A stretch of 18,917 bases of DNA from Candidatus Eiseniibacteriota bacterium. GTDB lineage: Bacteria > Eisenbacteria > RBG-16-71-46 > SZUA-252. A program made the translations under genes and the position numbers. The stretch spans positions 1-18,917 of the forward strand of contig JAEHDN010000066.1 of the NCBI GenBank assembly GCA_016880395.1. The letters run 5' to 3'. The first letter of the stretch is position 1. Each line of letters opens with the position of its first letter. A model generated the notes under the pieces. The model was given only the letters and a program-made list of their open reading frames with translations. It did not search any database and was not told the DNA's origin. Positions 7,945-14,331 of this stretch are shown in pieces.

Positions 7945-8655
7945 CTAGTGCGCGCCCTCGCCGCGCGCCATCACCTTGAGGGTCGCGGCCATGATCTTCA
8001 GATCGAGCATCAGCCGCCCGTGGCGCACGTAGTAGAGGTCGTACTGGAGCTTCCGGTGCACGGTCTCGACCGACGTGTCGTACCGGGACTTCACCTGCGC
8101 GAGCCCCGTGATGCCGGGGAGGGCGAAGCAGCGCTTTGGATAGTCGGGAAGCGATTCCGCGAGCGAGAGCACGAAGCTCGGGCGCTCCGGCCGGGGCCCG
8201 ACGAGGCTCATGTCCCCGCGGAGCACGTTCCAGAGCTGTGGGAACTCGTCGAGGCGCGTCTTGCGGAGGAGCTTCCCCACACGCGTGACGCGGCTGTCGC
8301 CCGCCTTTGCCCAGACGGGACCGGTGTCCTTCTCGGCGTTCACGATCATCGTGCGCAGCTTGTAGATCCTGAAGGGGCGGCCGAACGTGTCCCGGCACCG
8401 GCGCTCCTGCGTGCGCGAGCCGGTGTTGCCATGCGTGCGGCGCCGGTTCAGGCCGATCCGCTCCTGCGCGTAGAACACGGGACCACGGCTATCGATCTTG
8501 ATGATGACGGCGAGCAGGGCGAACACGGGAGCCATGACGATCAGACCGATCGACGATAGCAGGATGTCGAGGCTGCGCTTGAACCAGGAGTAGATGCGGT
8601 CGGCCATGGGCGGGCCGGTCCGTTCCCGACTCTTGAGTTCTACTGGTAGGAGCAT
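7945..8655 (-). CDS. Monotopic phosphoglycosyl transferase (bacterial sugar transferase)
   Basis: Transfers a sugar-1-phosphate from a nucleotide sugar to undecaprenyl phosphate at the inner membrane, the first step of repeat-unit assembly for surface polysaccharide or glycans. It has the compact PglC-like form of 236 residues. An N-terminal hydrophobic helix (LDILLSSIGLIVMAPVFALL, near residues 29-48) is followed by GPVFYAQERIGLN, FRIYKLRTM, the catalytic Asp-Glu in TRLDEFPQLWNVLRGDMSLV, then GPRPERP and PGITGLAQV. About 20 extra basic residues with one Cys (RRRTHGNTGSRTQERRCRDT) sit between GLN and the FRIYK motif. Start: ATG 8655, or ATG 8607 (MADRIYSWFKRSLD); neither has a good ribosome site, and the second gives a more typical N-terminus. 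A long leader precedes it and a terminator follows, so it is probably monocistronic. It fits the exopolysaccharide theme of the window. Confidence 0.93.
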   Translation of the reverse strand: MLLPVELKSRERTGPPMADRIYSWFKRSLDILLSSIGLIVMAPVFALLAVIIKIDSRGPVFYAQERIGLNRRRTHGNTGSRTQERRCRDTFGRPFRIYKLRTMIVNAEKDTGPVWAKAGDSRVTRVGKLLRKTRLDEFPQLWNVLRGDMSLVGPRPERPSFVLSLAESLPDYPKRCFALPGITGLAQVKSRYDTSVETVHRKLQYDLYYVRHGRLMLDLKIMAATLKVMARGEGAH

Positions 8656-8699
8656 CGTCCGCCGCGTCTCTGTCTGTCGCGCCGGTGAGGCCCGGGATC

Positions 8700-8781
8700 A
8701 AAACGGAGGAAGAGACACCTCCCCACGAGGTGACCGGGAATGGGCGCAACCCGTATCGGGCACCGGCACCGAATGGGGTTG
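8700..8781 (-). promoter_or_regulatory. Structured leader with attenuator-like competing hairpins
   Basis: The 236-base gap before the phosphoglycosyl transferase gene has no gene. On the minus strand it first shows a stem at 8781-8747 (CAACCC...GGGTTG, 6 bp, a 3x3 internal loop, then TCGG/CCGA). Next come two mutually exclusive hairpins. CACCTC-GTGGG-GAGGTG (8732-8716) overlaps GGAGG-TGTCTCTT-CCTCC (8722-8705), and the second is followed by GTTTT (8704-8700), as in a terminator. The shared GGAGG means only one can form at a time, which is the layout of transcription attenuation. The terminator stem is only 5 bp. No known riboswitch motif was recognised upstream of it. Confidence 0.35.
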
Positions 8782-8855
8782 GCGATGGAGATTGCTACGG
8801 GACAGCGCGGGGTGATGCGGTACCGCGAATCACGTGCCCCCCACCAACGAAGGTA

Positions 8856-8884
8856 ATGATAGCAGAGGCGGGGGGCGCGTGCAA
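8856..8884 (-). promoter_or_regulatory. Candidate promoter for the phosphoglycosyl transferase gene
   Basis: TTGCAC (8884-8879), 17 bases, then TATCAT (8861-8856) on the minus strand: a good -10 and a mediocre -35, starting right after the stop of the PorV-SPOR gene. A start near 8849 would give a leader of about 190 bases. Just downstream, GGGCAC-N5-TCGCG (8839-8824) has the GG/GC spacing of a sigma-54 promoter but a poor -12 box. It overlaps a perfect 10-bp palindrome GCGGTACCGC (8817-8826). Confidence 0.4.
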
Positions 8885-8891
8885 GAGGCGG

Positions 8892-10415
8892 TTACTTCTG
8901 AGCCACCTCGACGAAGGCCCGGAAGGACATCCGCTGGAGGTCGGAGGCGACCTCCTCGGCGTTCCCCTTGTTCTTGAGCTTGACGAAGGCGATCCGGTAT
9001 CCGCCCCGCTTCGTGTCCTTGGCGATCTGGGCATCCTTGGTCCGGAACCCGAGCAGTTCCAGGGCCTTCATCTCGGCCTCCGCGCTCTCCTTGGAGGGAT
9101 ATCCGGGCAGCACGACCAGGTACTGGGACTCGGGTGACGGAGCGGGCTTGGACGGGGCGGCTGCGGGCTCCTGGGCGGGCGCCGGGGCCGCTGCGACCGT
9201 GGTCGTCGGGGCCGACGGGGGCTTGGGCGCCTCGGTCGCGGTCGCAGGGGGTGCCGCGGACGCCTTGGGCGCAGCCTGCGGCGCCGCGGCGACCTGCTGG
9301 GCCGGAGCGGGCTGCGTCTGAGGGGCCTTGGTCCCCTTCTCCGCCGGAGCCTGCGTCGGCGCCTGGGCGATCACGCGGGGACCGGCCGGAGCCGTGGGCG
9401 CCGGCTTCGGCTCCTCGGGCTTGGGCTGCTGCGGCTCGGCGTCGCGGGCGCCGCTGCCGAACGAGTAGCCGAACGACAGCCGGTGGACGTCCGAGAAGTC
9501 GTTGTCCGGGGTCAGCGCGTAATCCACGTTGAGCTGGCCGAAATGGACGCCGAGGCCGTACGAGAAGCCTGCCGCGGGATCCTCCAGCTCGCCGAACTGG
9601 TGCCGGTAGCCCATGCGCAGGGACACGTTCGGATGGGCGCGAAGCTCGGCCCCGACCCGTCCGTCGTCGTAATAGTCGCTCGGCATGTTGTAGTCGGAGG
9701 CGAGGAGGAGCTTCCCTCCCCAGAAATCGCGGCTCAAGCCGAAGCGCACCTGGCGCGCGAGCGGGTACGACGCGCCGTCGAAGGAGAGGCTCGGGCCCAG
9801 ATTCTGGACCACGGCGCCGAACGTGGCGCCGCCCGCCATGAGGTTGGCGCCGAGATCCACGGCCACGCCGCTCGCGGAGACGGTCGCGAGGTTCTGGCGG
9901 ATCATCTTGGCGTTCGCGCCGACCGCGAGATGGCGCCCCACCGGCCGCGCCAACCCTGCTGTCACCGCCATGTCGTAGACGCGGAATTCGCCGGTCGGGT
10001 TGCCGAACTCGTCAGCGCCCTGGATGCCGGGCATGTGGAAGTAGGCCACGCTGAGCGAGCCCACCCCGTACCTCGGATTGAGCGGCATCGCGTATCCGAG
10101 CCATTCGTAGCTCAGGTTGTCGAGCCAGGTGGCGTGCATGCCGCCCACCTGGGGACGCTGGAGCGAAGCGAGGCCGGCGGGATTCCAGAACTGGGCCATG
10201 ACGCCGGAGGCGGAGCTAACCTGCGCTCCGGCCATACCCGCGGGACGGCCGCCGATCTCGAACTGGAGGAAGTCTCCGGTGCTTCCCCCGACCGCGACCC
10301 CCGCGTACGAGGGGCGTACGGCCAGGTACATAAGGCCAGCGACGAGGATGGACGCGAGGATCGCGACGTGGAGCAGGCTACGCCTGCGCCCCCACCCGGG
10401 GAGTGGCCTCTGCAT
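8892..10415 (-). CDS. PorV/PorQ-like outer-membrane barrel fused to a C-terminal SPOR domain
   Basis: A 507-residue envelope protein in three parts. Residues 1-38 are a signal peptide with a single hydrophobic stretch (LLHVAILASILVAGLMYLAV) and a likely cut after SYA. Residues about 39-322 match the PorV/PorQ (UPF0164-like) barrel: the start GDFLQFEIGGRPAGMAGAQV, the hallmark FWNPAGLASL near 76-85, alternating strands, VQNLGPSLSF, and a final strand HRLSFGYSFG. Residues about 323-426 are a Pro/Ala/Thr/Gln-rich linker. Residues about 427-507 fit a SPOR domain (YLVVLPGYPSKESAEAEMKA, GGYRIAFVKL, ending FRAFVEVAQK), a peptidoglycan-binding fold. PorV relatives take part in surface-protein export or attachment in the Bacteroidetes type IX system. 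The barrel-SPOR fusion is unusual. ATG 10415 has a good GGGGGT site (TAGGGGGTAACCACC) and a sigma-54-type promoter about 85 bases upstream. Confidence 0.85.
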   Translation of the reverse strand: MQRPLPGWGRRRSLLHVAILASILVAGLMYLAVRPSYAGVAVGGSTGDFLQFEIGGRPAGMAGAQVSSASGVMAQFWNPAGLASLQRPQVGGMHATWLDNLSYEWLGYAMPLNPRYGVGSLSVAYFHMPGIQGADEFGNPTGEFRVYDMAVTAGLARPVGRHLAVGANAKMIRQNLATVSASGVAVDLGANLMAGGATFGAVVQNLGPSLSFDGASYPLARQVRFGLSRDFWGGKLLLASDYNMPSDYYDDGRVGAELRAHPNVSLRMGYRHQFGELEDPAAGFSYGLGVHFGQLNVDYALTPDNDFSDVHRLSFGYSFGSGARDAEPQQPKPEEPKPAPTAPAGPRVIAQAPTQAPAEKGTKAPQTQPAPAQQVAAAPQAAPKASAAPPATATEAPKPPSAPTTTVAAAPAPAQEPAAAPSKPAPSPESQYLVVLPGYPSKESAEAEMKALELLGFRTKDAQIAKDTKRGGYRIAFVKLKNKGNAEEVASDLQRMSFRAFVEVAQK

Positions 10416-10498
10416 GGTGGTTACCCCCTAGCTGTAGATCCGACACGAGGCCCGGGCGGGGAGACGATCCATCGTGATGCCAGGGCGATCCACGGTTT

Positions 10499-10514
10499 TG
10501 CAGGGACCGTGCCA
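10499..10514 (-). promoter_or_regulatory. Sigma-54 (-24/-12) promoter for the PorV-SPOR gene
   Basis: The minus strand reads TGGCACGGTCCCTGCA: TGGCAC, five bases, then CTGCA. GG and GC are exactly 12 bases apart, and only one base differs from the TGGCAC-N5-TTGCA core. Transcription would start near 10488, leaving a leader of about 70 bases to the ATG at 10415. It lies in a non-coding gap, in the right direction. The window also encodes a sigma-54 activator. Confidence 0.7.
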
Positions 10515-10520
10515 GGGGCA

Positions 10521-10547
10521 GGCTCGCAGAATGCACGGTCACGAGCC
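10521..10547. repeat. Inverted repeat beside the sigma-54 promoter
   Basis: GGCTCG (10521-10526) and CGAGCC (10542-10547) form perfect 6-base arms separated by 15 bases. On the minus strand they lie just upstream of the -24 box. It could be an activator or regulator site, though enhancer sites are usually further away, or a chance dyad. The remaining 10548-10697 stretch shows no gene and no clear terminator for the gene ending at 10698. Confidence 0.3.
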
Positions 10548-10697
10548 CTCCATCTGCGCCCTTCTCAGTCAGGTAGGAACGACCGTGTTTTCAGCGCGTT
10601 TTGCATGGGTACGGAGACGTTCGCGAAACGCAGAACGCAAGAGGAGGGTCGCAAGACGAGGCGCGCGTTCGCGGACGCGCATGAACGGCGAGGGACG

Positions 10698-11825
10698 CTA
10701 GAAGCGGACCGCGAGCGACATGCCCGCGAAGCGTGGGTCGACGATCGGCTCGATCGAGGCGACCTTGGCGCGCTTTGGCGGGTTGTACCCGAGCGGCATG
10801 ATGGCCGCGTCGAGGAGGTTGAGCGAGTAGAGTGTGATACCAGCGATGGCGAAGCCGCGCCGCGCGTCCTGCGAGGCGGCGAGATCGCGCTCCTGCTGCT
10901 CCAGCTCGAGGAGGCGCTGATCGATCGTGCCGGGTCCGGCGTCGTCGACCGCGATCTGGGCCCACTTCACATCCGTCTCGTCCCGGTTTACGCGATAGTC
11001 GGTGATCACGTACCCGGCGCCCGCGGCGATGATGGATGCGAGCCACACGGTCCCGCGGGCGCGATGGTTGCCGAGGTCCTGTCCCCCTCCCGGCAGGATG
11101 AGCGAGCGCCACACCGCGCCGACCCGCGTGACGGTCGGCACGTCGAGTGTGAGGCGTGATGGGGTCGTCTCCGCGAGATCGAACCGGGGTCGCGTCCAGT
11201 AGTCGAGGGCGCTCAGGGCCAAAGTTCCAGCGGTGAAGATGAGCCAGCCGTTTCGATAGCCCCGTTCGTCGCGCGCACGGTCTTCGGGATACTCCCCTAC
11301 CTCGTCGAGCCGCTCGCGGTAATCCGAGTGCGCCTTGGCCGCCATGAAGATCCCCCCGCTCGCGGACAGGACGAGCGTCACGCCGCGGGCGGTGCGCCCG
11401 CTCGAGAGCGCCGGAACCCCCGGATAGTTGAGACCGCGCATGAAGAGTCCCAGCGAGCCCTCGCGAGGCTCGGAGAGGACGAAGGGGAGCTGTCCGCGCG
11501 GCGGGACGTAGATCACGCCATGCACGGGCGGGTAGCCGGCGCCTCGGATCCGGACGGAGTACTTCCCTTCCACGGTCCCCGGGAAGTCGAGCGGCGTGTA
11601 CCCCGCGAGGTCCGTCCTTCCCTTGAGCACGACGTACGCGTCCTTCGGGACGGTGAAGAGCGTGAGGATCGGAGGCGGCGGAGGCTTGACGGCGTTGGGA
11701 TCGGTGGGCGTCGTCTGCGGCGACGTCGTGGGCTGCGCGCCCGGGGGCGCCTGGGCCAGAGCCGGCGCTGCGATCAAAAGCAGGAGGGCCGCAACCGCCG
11801 GGCCACGAACGCGCTTCGCAGTCAT
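10698..11825 (-). CDS. Secreted or membrane envelope protein with PEGA-like domain and DUF5683-like region
   Basis: A 375-residue protein of unknown function. Residues 1-24 are a signal peptide (VAALLLLIAAPALAQ). A Pro/Thr-rich spacer follows (about 25-52), then a PEGA-like beta domain (about 54-110: LFTVPKDAYVVLKGR, GYTPLDFP, GKYSVRIRGAGYPPVHGVIYV). The rest contains four hydrophobic segments: about 147-163, 193-209, 257-275 and 324-342. The phrase SLILPGGGQDLGNHRARGTVWL (240-262) is the Pro-Gly-Gly-Gln feature of DUF5683-like proteins, usually envelope-associated in FCB bacteria. A helical, acidic loop separates the last two segments. The ATG at 11825 has AAGGTG nearby. A TTGACA hexamer (11864-11859) lies between it and the terminator of the PEP-CTERM gene, but the -10 is weak. 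PEGA domains often occur in surface or cell-envelope proteins; I make no functional assignment. Confidence 0.7.
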   Translation of the reverse strand: MTAKRVRGPAVAALLLLIAAPALAQAPPGAQPTTSPQTTPTDPNAVKPPPPPILTLFTVPKDAYVVLKGRTDLAGYTPLDFPGTVEGKYSVRIRGAGYPPVHGVIYVPPRGQLPFVLSEPREGSLGLFMRGLNYPGVPALSSGRTARGVTLVLSASGGIFMAAKAHSDYRERLDEVGEYPEDRARDERGYRNGWLIFTAGTLALSALDYWTRPRFDLAETTPSRLTLDVPTVTRVGAVWRSLILPGGGQDLGNHRARGTVWLASIIAAGAGYVITDYRVNRDETDVKWAQIAVDDAGPGTIDQRLLELEQQERDLAASQDARRGFAIAGITLYSLNLLDAAIMPLGYNPPKRAKVASIEPIVDPRFAGMSLAVRF

Positions 11826-11876
11826 GTGCGGAACACCTTAGAGAAGCGCGCCGGGAGGTGTCAAGAAGCTACCAAC

Positions 11877-11912
11877 GAAAAGGCCTGGACGATCGCTGGA
11901 TCGTCCAGGCCT
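11877..11912 (-). terminator. Strong rho-independent terminator after the PEP-CTERM gene
   Basis: On the minus strand AGGCCTGGACGATC pairs perfectly over 14 bp with GATCGTCCAGGCCT around a 4-base loop (CAGC), followed by TTTTCG. It starts 19 bases after the stop codon of the PEP-CTERM gene, so it should close that transcript. Confidence 0.93.
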
Positions 11913-11930
11913 CGAAGATCGAGGATGCGC

Positions 11931-12614
11931 TCAGCTCTTCTTGCGGCGACCTGCGAGGGCCATCGCTCCCATGCCCATCGCGAAGAGCGCCATCGAACCG
12001 GGCTCCGGTGCATCGGGAGGCGTTCCCTCGGTCGCGTCGTGCGAGAAGGGAGCGAACACGCCCTGCATGTGCGTCTGGTACGACGCCTGGGCGCCGTTGC
12101 CGTTCCCGCCGGTGAGATAGTGATCGAAGGCGTCGAAGTGCACGGCATCGTATCCGGACACGCTCACGGTGAGCGCGAGGATGGTGCCCATGCTCGTTCC
12201 ACCGGTCGAGCCCGTGTAGTCCTGGATCACTTGATCCGTCTGGTCCAGGTTGCCGAGATGATAGAAGAAATGATCGTCGGCGTTCGCGTACTCGGCGTGA
12301 TGGATCACCTGGTCGTACGCGAGCGCATCCTCGGGCGTCGGATCGATGGCCAGATCCGGCGTGATGGTGATGTTCCCGCCGCTGCCATAGACGGAGGCGA
12401 CGAGGTCGACGTCGTAGATGGTGCCCTTGTTCTGCACGTCACCGATGACGTAGAGCTCGAACGTGGACTTGTTGATGATCCACGTCTGCGAGGACACGTC
12501 GTAGATGGCGTCTGGACTGTAGAGCTGCAGGGCGGGGATTGCGTGCGCCGTGCTCGCAGCGAGAAGCATCGCTGCGATGAATCCGAAGATGGTCGTTCGC
12601 GAACTGCGGGTCAC
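11931..12614 (-). CDS. PEP-CTERM sorting domain protein
   Basis: A 227-residue exported protein. Residues 1-25 are a signal peptide (RSSRTTIFGFIAAMLLAAST, cleaved near AHA). The acidic middle region (LQLYSPDAIYDVSSQTWIIN, FELYVIGDVQNKGTIYDVDL) resembles 'choice-of-anchor'-type beta-rich exoproteins, a tentative match. The C-terminus APEPGSMALFAMGMGAMALA followed by GRRKKS is a classic PEP-CTERM tripartite signal: Pro-Glu-Pro, a hydrophobic helix, a basic tail. An exosortase cuts such signals and the product is released or attached outside the cell, usually in exopolysaccharide producers. I chose GTG 12614 because it gives a normal signal peptide and is preceded by GGGAGAGG at about 8 bases. 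The frame is open further upstream to 12851, but that part overlaps the promoters. It is monocistronic, bounded by two promoters and a strong terminator. No exosortase gene is in the window. Confidence 0.9.
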   Translation of the reverse strand: MTRSSRTTIFGFIAAMLLAASTAHAIPALQLYSPDAIYDVSSQTWIINKSTFELYVIGDVQNKGTIYDVDLVASVYGSGGNITITPDLAIDPTPEDALAYDQVIHHAEYANADDHFFYHLGNLDQTDQVIQDYTGSTGGTSMGTILALTVSVSGYDAVHFDAFDHYLTGGNGNGAQASYQTHMQGVFAPFSHDATEGTPPDAPEPGSMALFAMGMGAMALAGRRKKS

Positions 12615-12700
12615 CGGCTGCACCTCTCCCACGATGAGGACATCCGTTTCGCTAGAGTACTGAATTGTTGTTCCCGGCCACACTTCCGAGAACGCTGTCA

Positions 12701-12730
12701 ATAATACTTGCCGGGCGGAGGGTTGGTCAA
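12701..12730 (-). promoter_or_regulatory. Proximal sigma-70-like promoter of the PEP-CTERM gene
   Basis: TTGACC (12730-12725), 18 bases, then TATTAT (12706-12701) on the minus strand, each one base from consensus. Start expected near 12694, about 80 bases before the GTG. The surrounding DNA is clearly more AT-rich than the flanking genes. Confidence 0.55.
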
Positions 12731-12776
12731 CCACTTTTTTCGCCCCTTCACGCCCGTAAATCCTCGAACGAGAAGA

Positions 12777-12806
12777 ATGATACCGTGTCGATGCTCGAAG
12801 TGTCAA
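12777..12806 (-). promoter_or_regulatory. Distal sigma-70-like promoter of the PEP-CTERM gene
   Basis: A perfect TTGACA (12806-12801), 18 bases, then TATCAT (12782-12777) on the minus strand. It lies upstream of the proximal promoter and would give a leader of about 155 bases. Confidence 0.55.
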
Positions 12807-12813
12807 AGAATAT

Positions 12814-12826
12814 TTGCAGTATGCAA
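12814..12826. promoter_or_regulatory. Operator-like dyad TTGCA-N3-TGCAA
   Basis: A perfect 5-base inverted repeat with a 3-base centre (TTGCAGTATGCAA), placed 8 bases upstream of the distal -35 box. Position and symmetry fit a regulator site, but it is a single short copy, so chance is possible. Confidence 0.35.
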
Positions 12827-12870
12827 TGAATGGGTGAGACAATTGGGTCAAGTCGCTGCGATTGCAAGGT

Positions 12871-14331
12871 TTAAATTCTTGGAGCGAGGTGGCCCATCAT
12901 GGCTATTGTTGGTGACACTCGACTCAGGGCATCGGAATAGTGCCCGCAGACCAGGTCGAGGAGGGGCAAAAGCTGCCTGCGGGAGGCCGGATCGTTGCCC
13001 CGCTCCCCGCACAGGATGAAGCCCACCAGGCGGCTTTCGTCAAGCAGCAGGGGCGCGGCGCATACCGCGTCGCACGCCTCGAGCTGGATCGCGTTCTCGA
13101 CGTAGATCGGGATGTATTCGAGATCGTCGGGCCGTCCGCGGAGTCGGATGGCGCGCCCCGCACGCTTGAGTTCGATCGCGAGCGGCGCTTCCACATCGAC
13201 GACGACGTCGGGAGCGGGCTCCAGCGTGCTCCCCGCCACGGTGAAGCGATCCCCGCTTCCGCTCGCGAGAAAGAGCGTGACCGGTCGCGCTCCCACGATT
13301 TCCTCGGTCCCCGACGGAATGACCCCGGAGAGATCCACCCAGGATCGAGCCTCGCCGAGCAGCTCGTTCGCGCGGCGCTCCACGCCGCTCCGATCGAGCG
13401 CGCCTCCGTAGAGATAGGGATCGATCCAGCGCTGGACTCGCCTCTGCACCCGGTTCGAGACCATGAGCGCGGCCAGTCCGAGCGCGCCCGCGAGACCGAT
13501 CAGGATCCAGATGCTCCGAGCCAGGCTCCATCCCGTGGCCCGCGCGAACCAGAGGAGTCCAGTCGTAGCGAGCAGGAATGCCATGGTGAAGCCGACGGAC
13601 ATCGTGCGGGTTAGCGGCCGGCGCTCGCGCCGCACGTGTGCTTCGCCCACCCGTCCTCGGATGAGCGAGATCGAGAGTAGGAGCGACACGTCGATCACCG
13701 CGAACGCCCCGGTGCTGAGATCTCCCACGTGCACGGCGCCGACGATGAGGCTCTCCACGGAGGCGTAGGTGAAATATCCCGTCCACGCGAGGATGCCGAT
13801 CAGGCCAGGCAGGAACGCCCGGCGAGACGAGGCCGGCAGGGCGAAGTAGGTGGATTCGAAGCTCGCCGTGAGGAGCACGAGGTTGAGGAGCTGGGCGACG
13901 ACGAGCATCGTCGTGAAGGGGCCGAGCGCGTAGGCGAGCCCGCCTCCGATGGCGACGGAATCCTCCCAGGTCGGCGAGATCGCAAGTCGCGCCACGGCGG
14001 CGGCTGCGCAGAGCGCCTGGGCGAGGATGTAATAGCGCCACGGACCGATCGGGCTCGGCCGCGAGCCGAGGCCGATGGTGCGGGACAGAAGCACCCAGAG
14101 CAGGCTCACGATGACGGCGAAGGCGAGCGAGAGCTCGAACCAGATCCGGTTCTCCCCTCCCGCGACGGGCGACGCCGCGCGGGCCCACCCGAACTGGAGG
14201 ACGCCGAGAGCGGCGAGCGCTCCGGCCGCGACGAGCGAGGGATAGCGTGCCGGGCTCAGGGCGAGCACGAGGCCGGCCGCAAGGATCGCGATCGCGCCTC
14301 CCGCGACGAGGATGAGGACGTCGAGATTCAC
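12871..14331 (-). CDS. PrsK-like membrane sensor lacking the kinase domain
   Basis: A 486-residue protein that looks like the sensory half of the PEP-CTERM-system histidine kinase PrsK. About eight or nine hydrophobic helices fill residues 5-293 (for example LILVAGGAIAILAAGLVLAL, YYILAQALCAAAAVARLAI, FAVIDVSLLLSISLIRGR, SIWILIGLAGALGLAALMVS). The basic linker RVQRRVQRWIDPYLYGG (294-310) corresponds to the PrsK hinge. A GAF-like domain covers about 330-475 (APLLLDESRLVGFILCGERG). The frame then stops after SPTIAMMGHLAPRI, where full PrsK would continue into HisKA and HATPase domains. No His box or ATP-binding motif is present. The start GTG 14331 overlaps the deacetylase stop (GTGA) with GAGG upstream, so the two are coupled. 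The protein may be a membrane signal receptor for a separate kinase, or a decayed kinase. The PrsK comparison is from remembered architecture, not an alignment. Confidence 0.75.
   Translation of the reverse strand: MNLDVLILVAGGAIAILAAGLVLALSPARYPSLVAAGALAALGVLQFGWARAASPVAGGENRIWFELSLAFAVIVSLLWVLLSRTIGLGSRPSPIGPWRYYILAQALCAAAAVARLAISPTWEDSVAIGGGLAYALGPFTTMLVVAQLLNLVLLTASFESTYFALPASSRRAFLPGLIGILAWTGYFTYASVESLIVGAVHVGDLSTGAFAVIDVSLLLSISLIRGRVGEAHVRRERRPLTRTMSVGFTMAFLLATTGLLWFARATGWSLARSIWILIGLAGALGLAALMVSNRVQRRVQRWIDPYLYGGALDRSGVERRANELLGEARSWVDLSGVIPSGTEEIVGARPVTLFLASGSGDRFTVAGSTLEPAPDVVVDVEAPLAIELKRAGRAIRLRGRPDDLEYIPIYVENAIQLEACDAVCAAPLLLDESRLVGFILCGERGNDPASRRQLLPLLDLVCGHYSDALSRVSPTIAMMGHLAPRI

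Noticed and set aside
9483..11159. Long plus-strand open frame across the PorV-SPOR and PEGA/DUF5683 genes
   Set aside because: It crosses two well-supported minus-strand genes and the sigma-54 promoter region, and its translation shows no recognisable domain or signal.
11837..11864. TTGACA-N16-TCTAAG as promoter of the PEGA/DUF5683-like gene
   Set aside because: The -10 is weak and the implied start would cut off the AAGGTG ribosome site. A promoter is likely nearby but cannot be placed.
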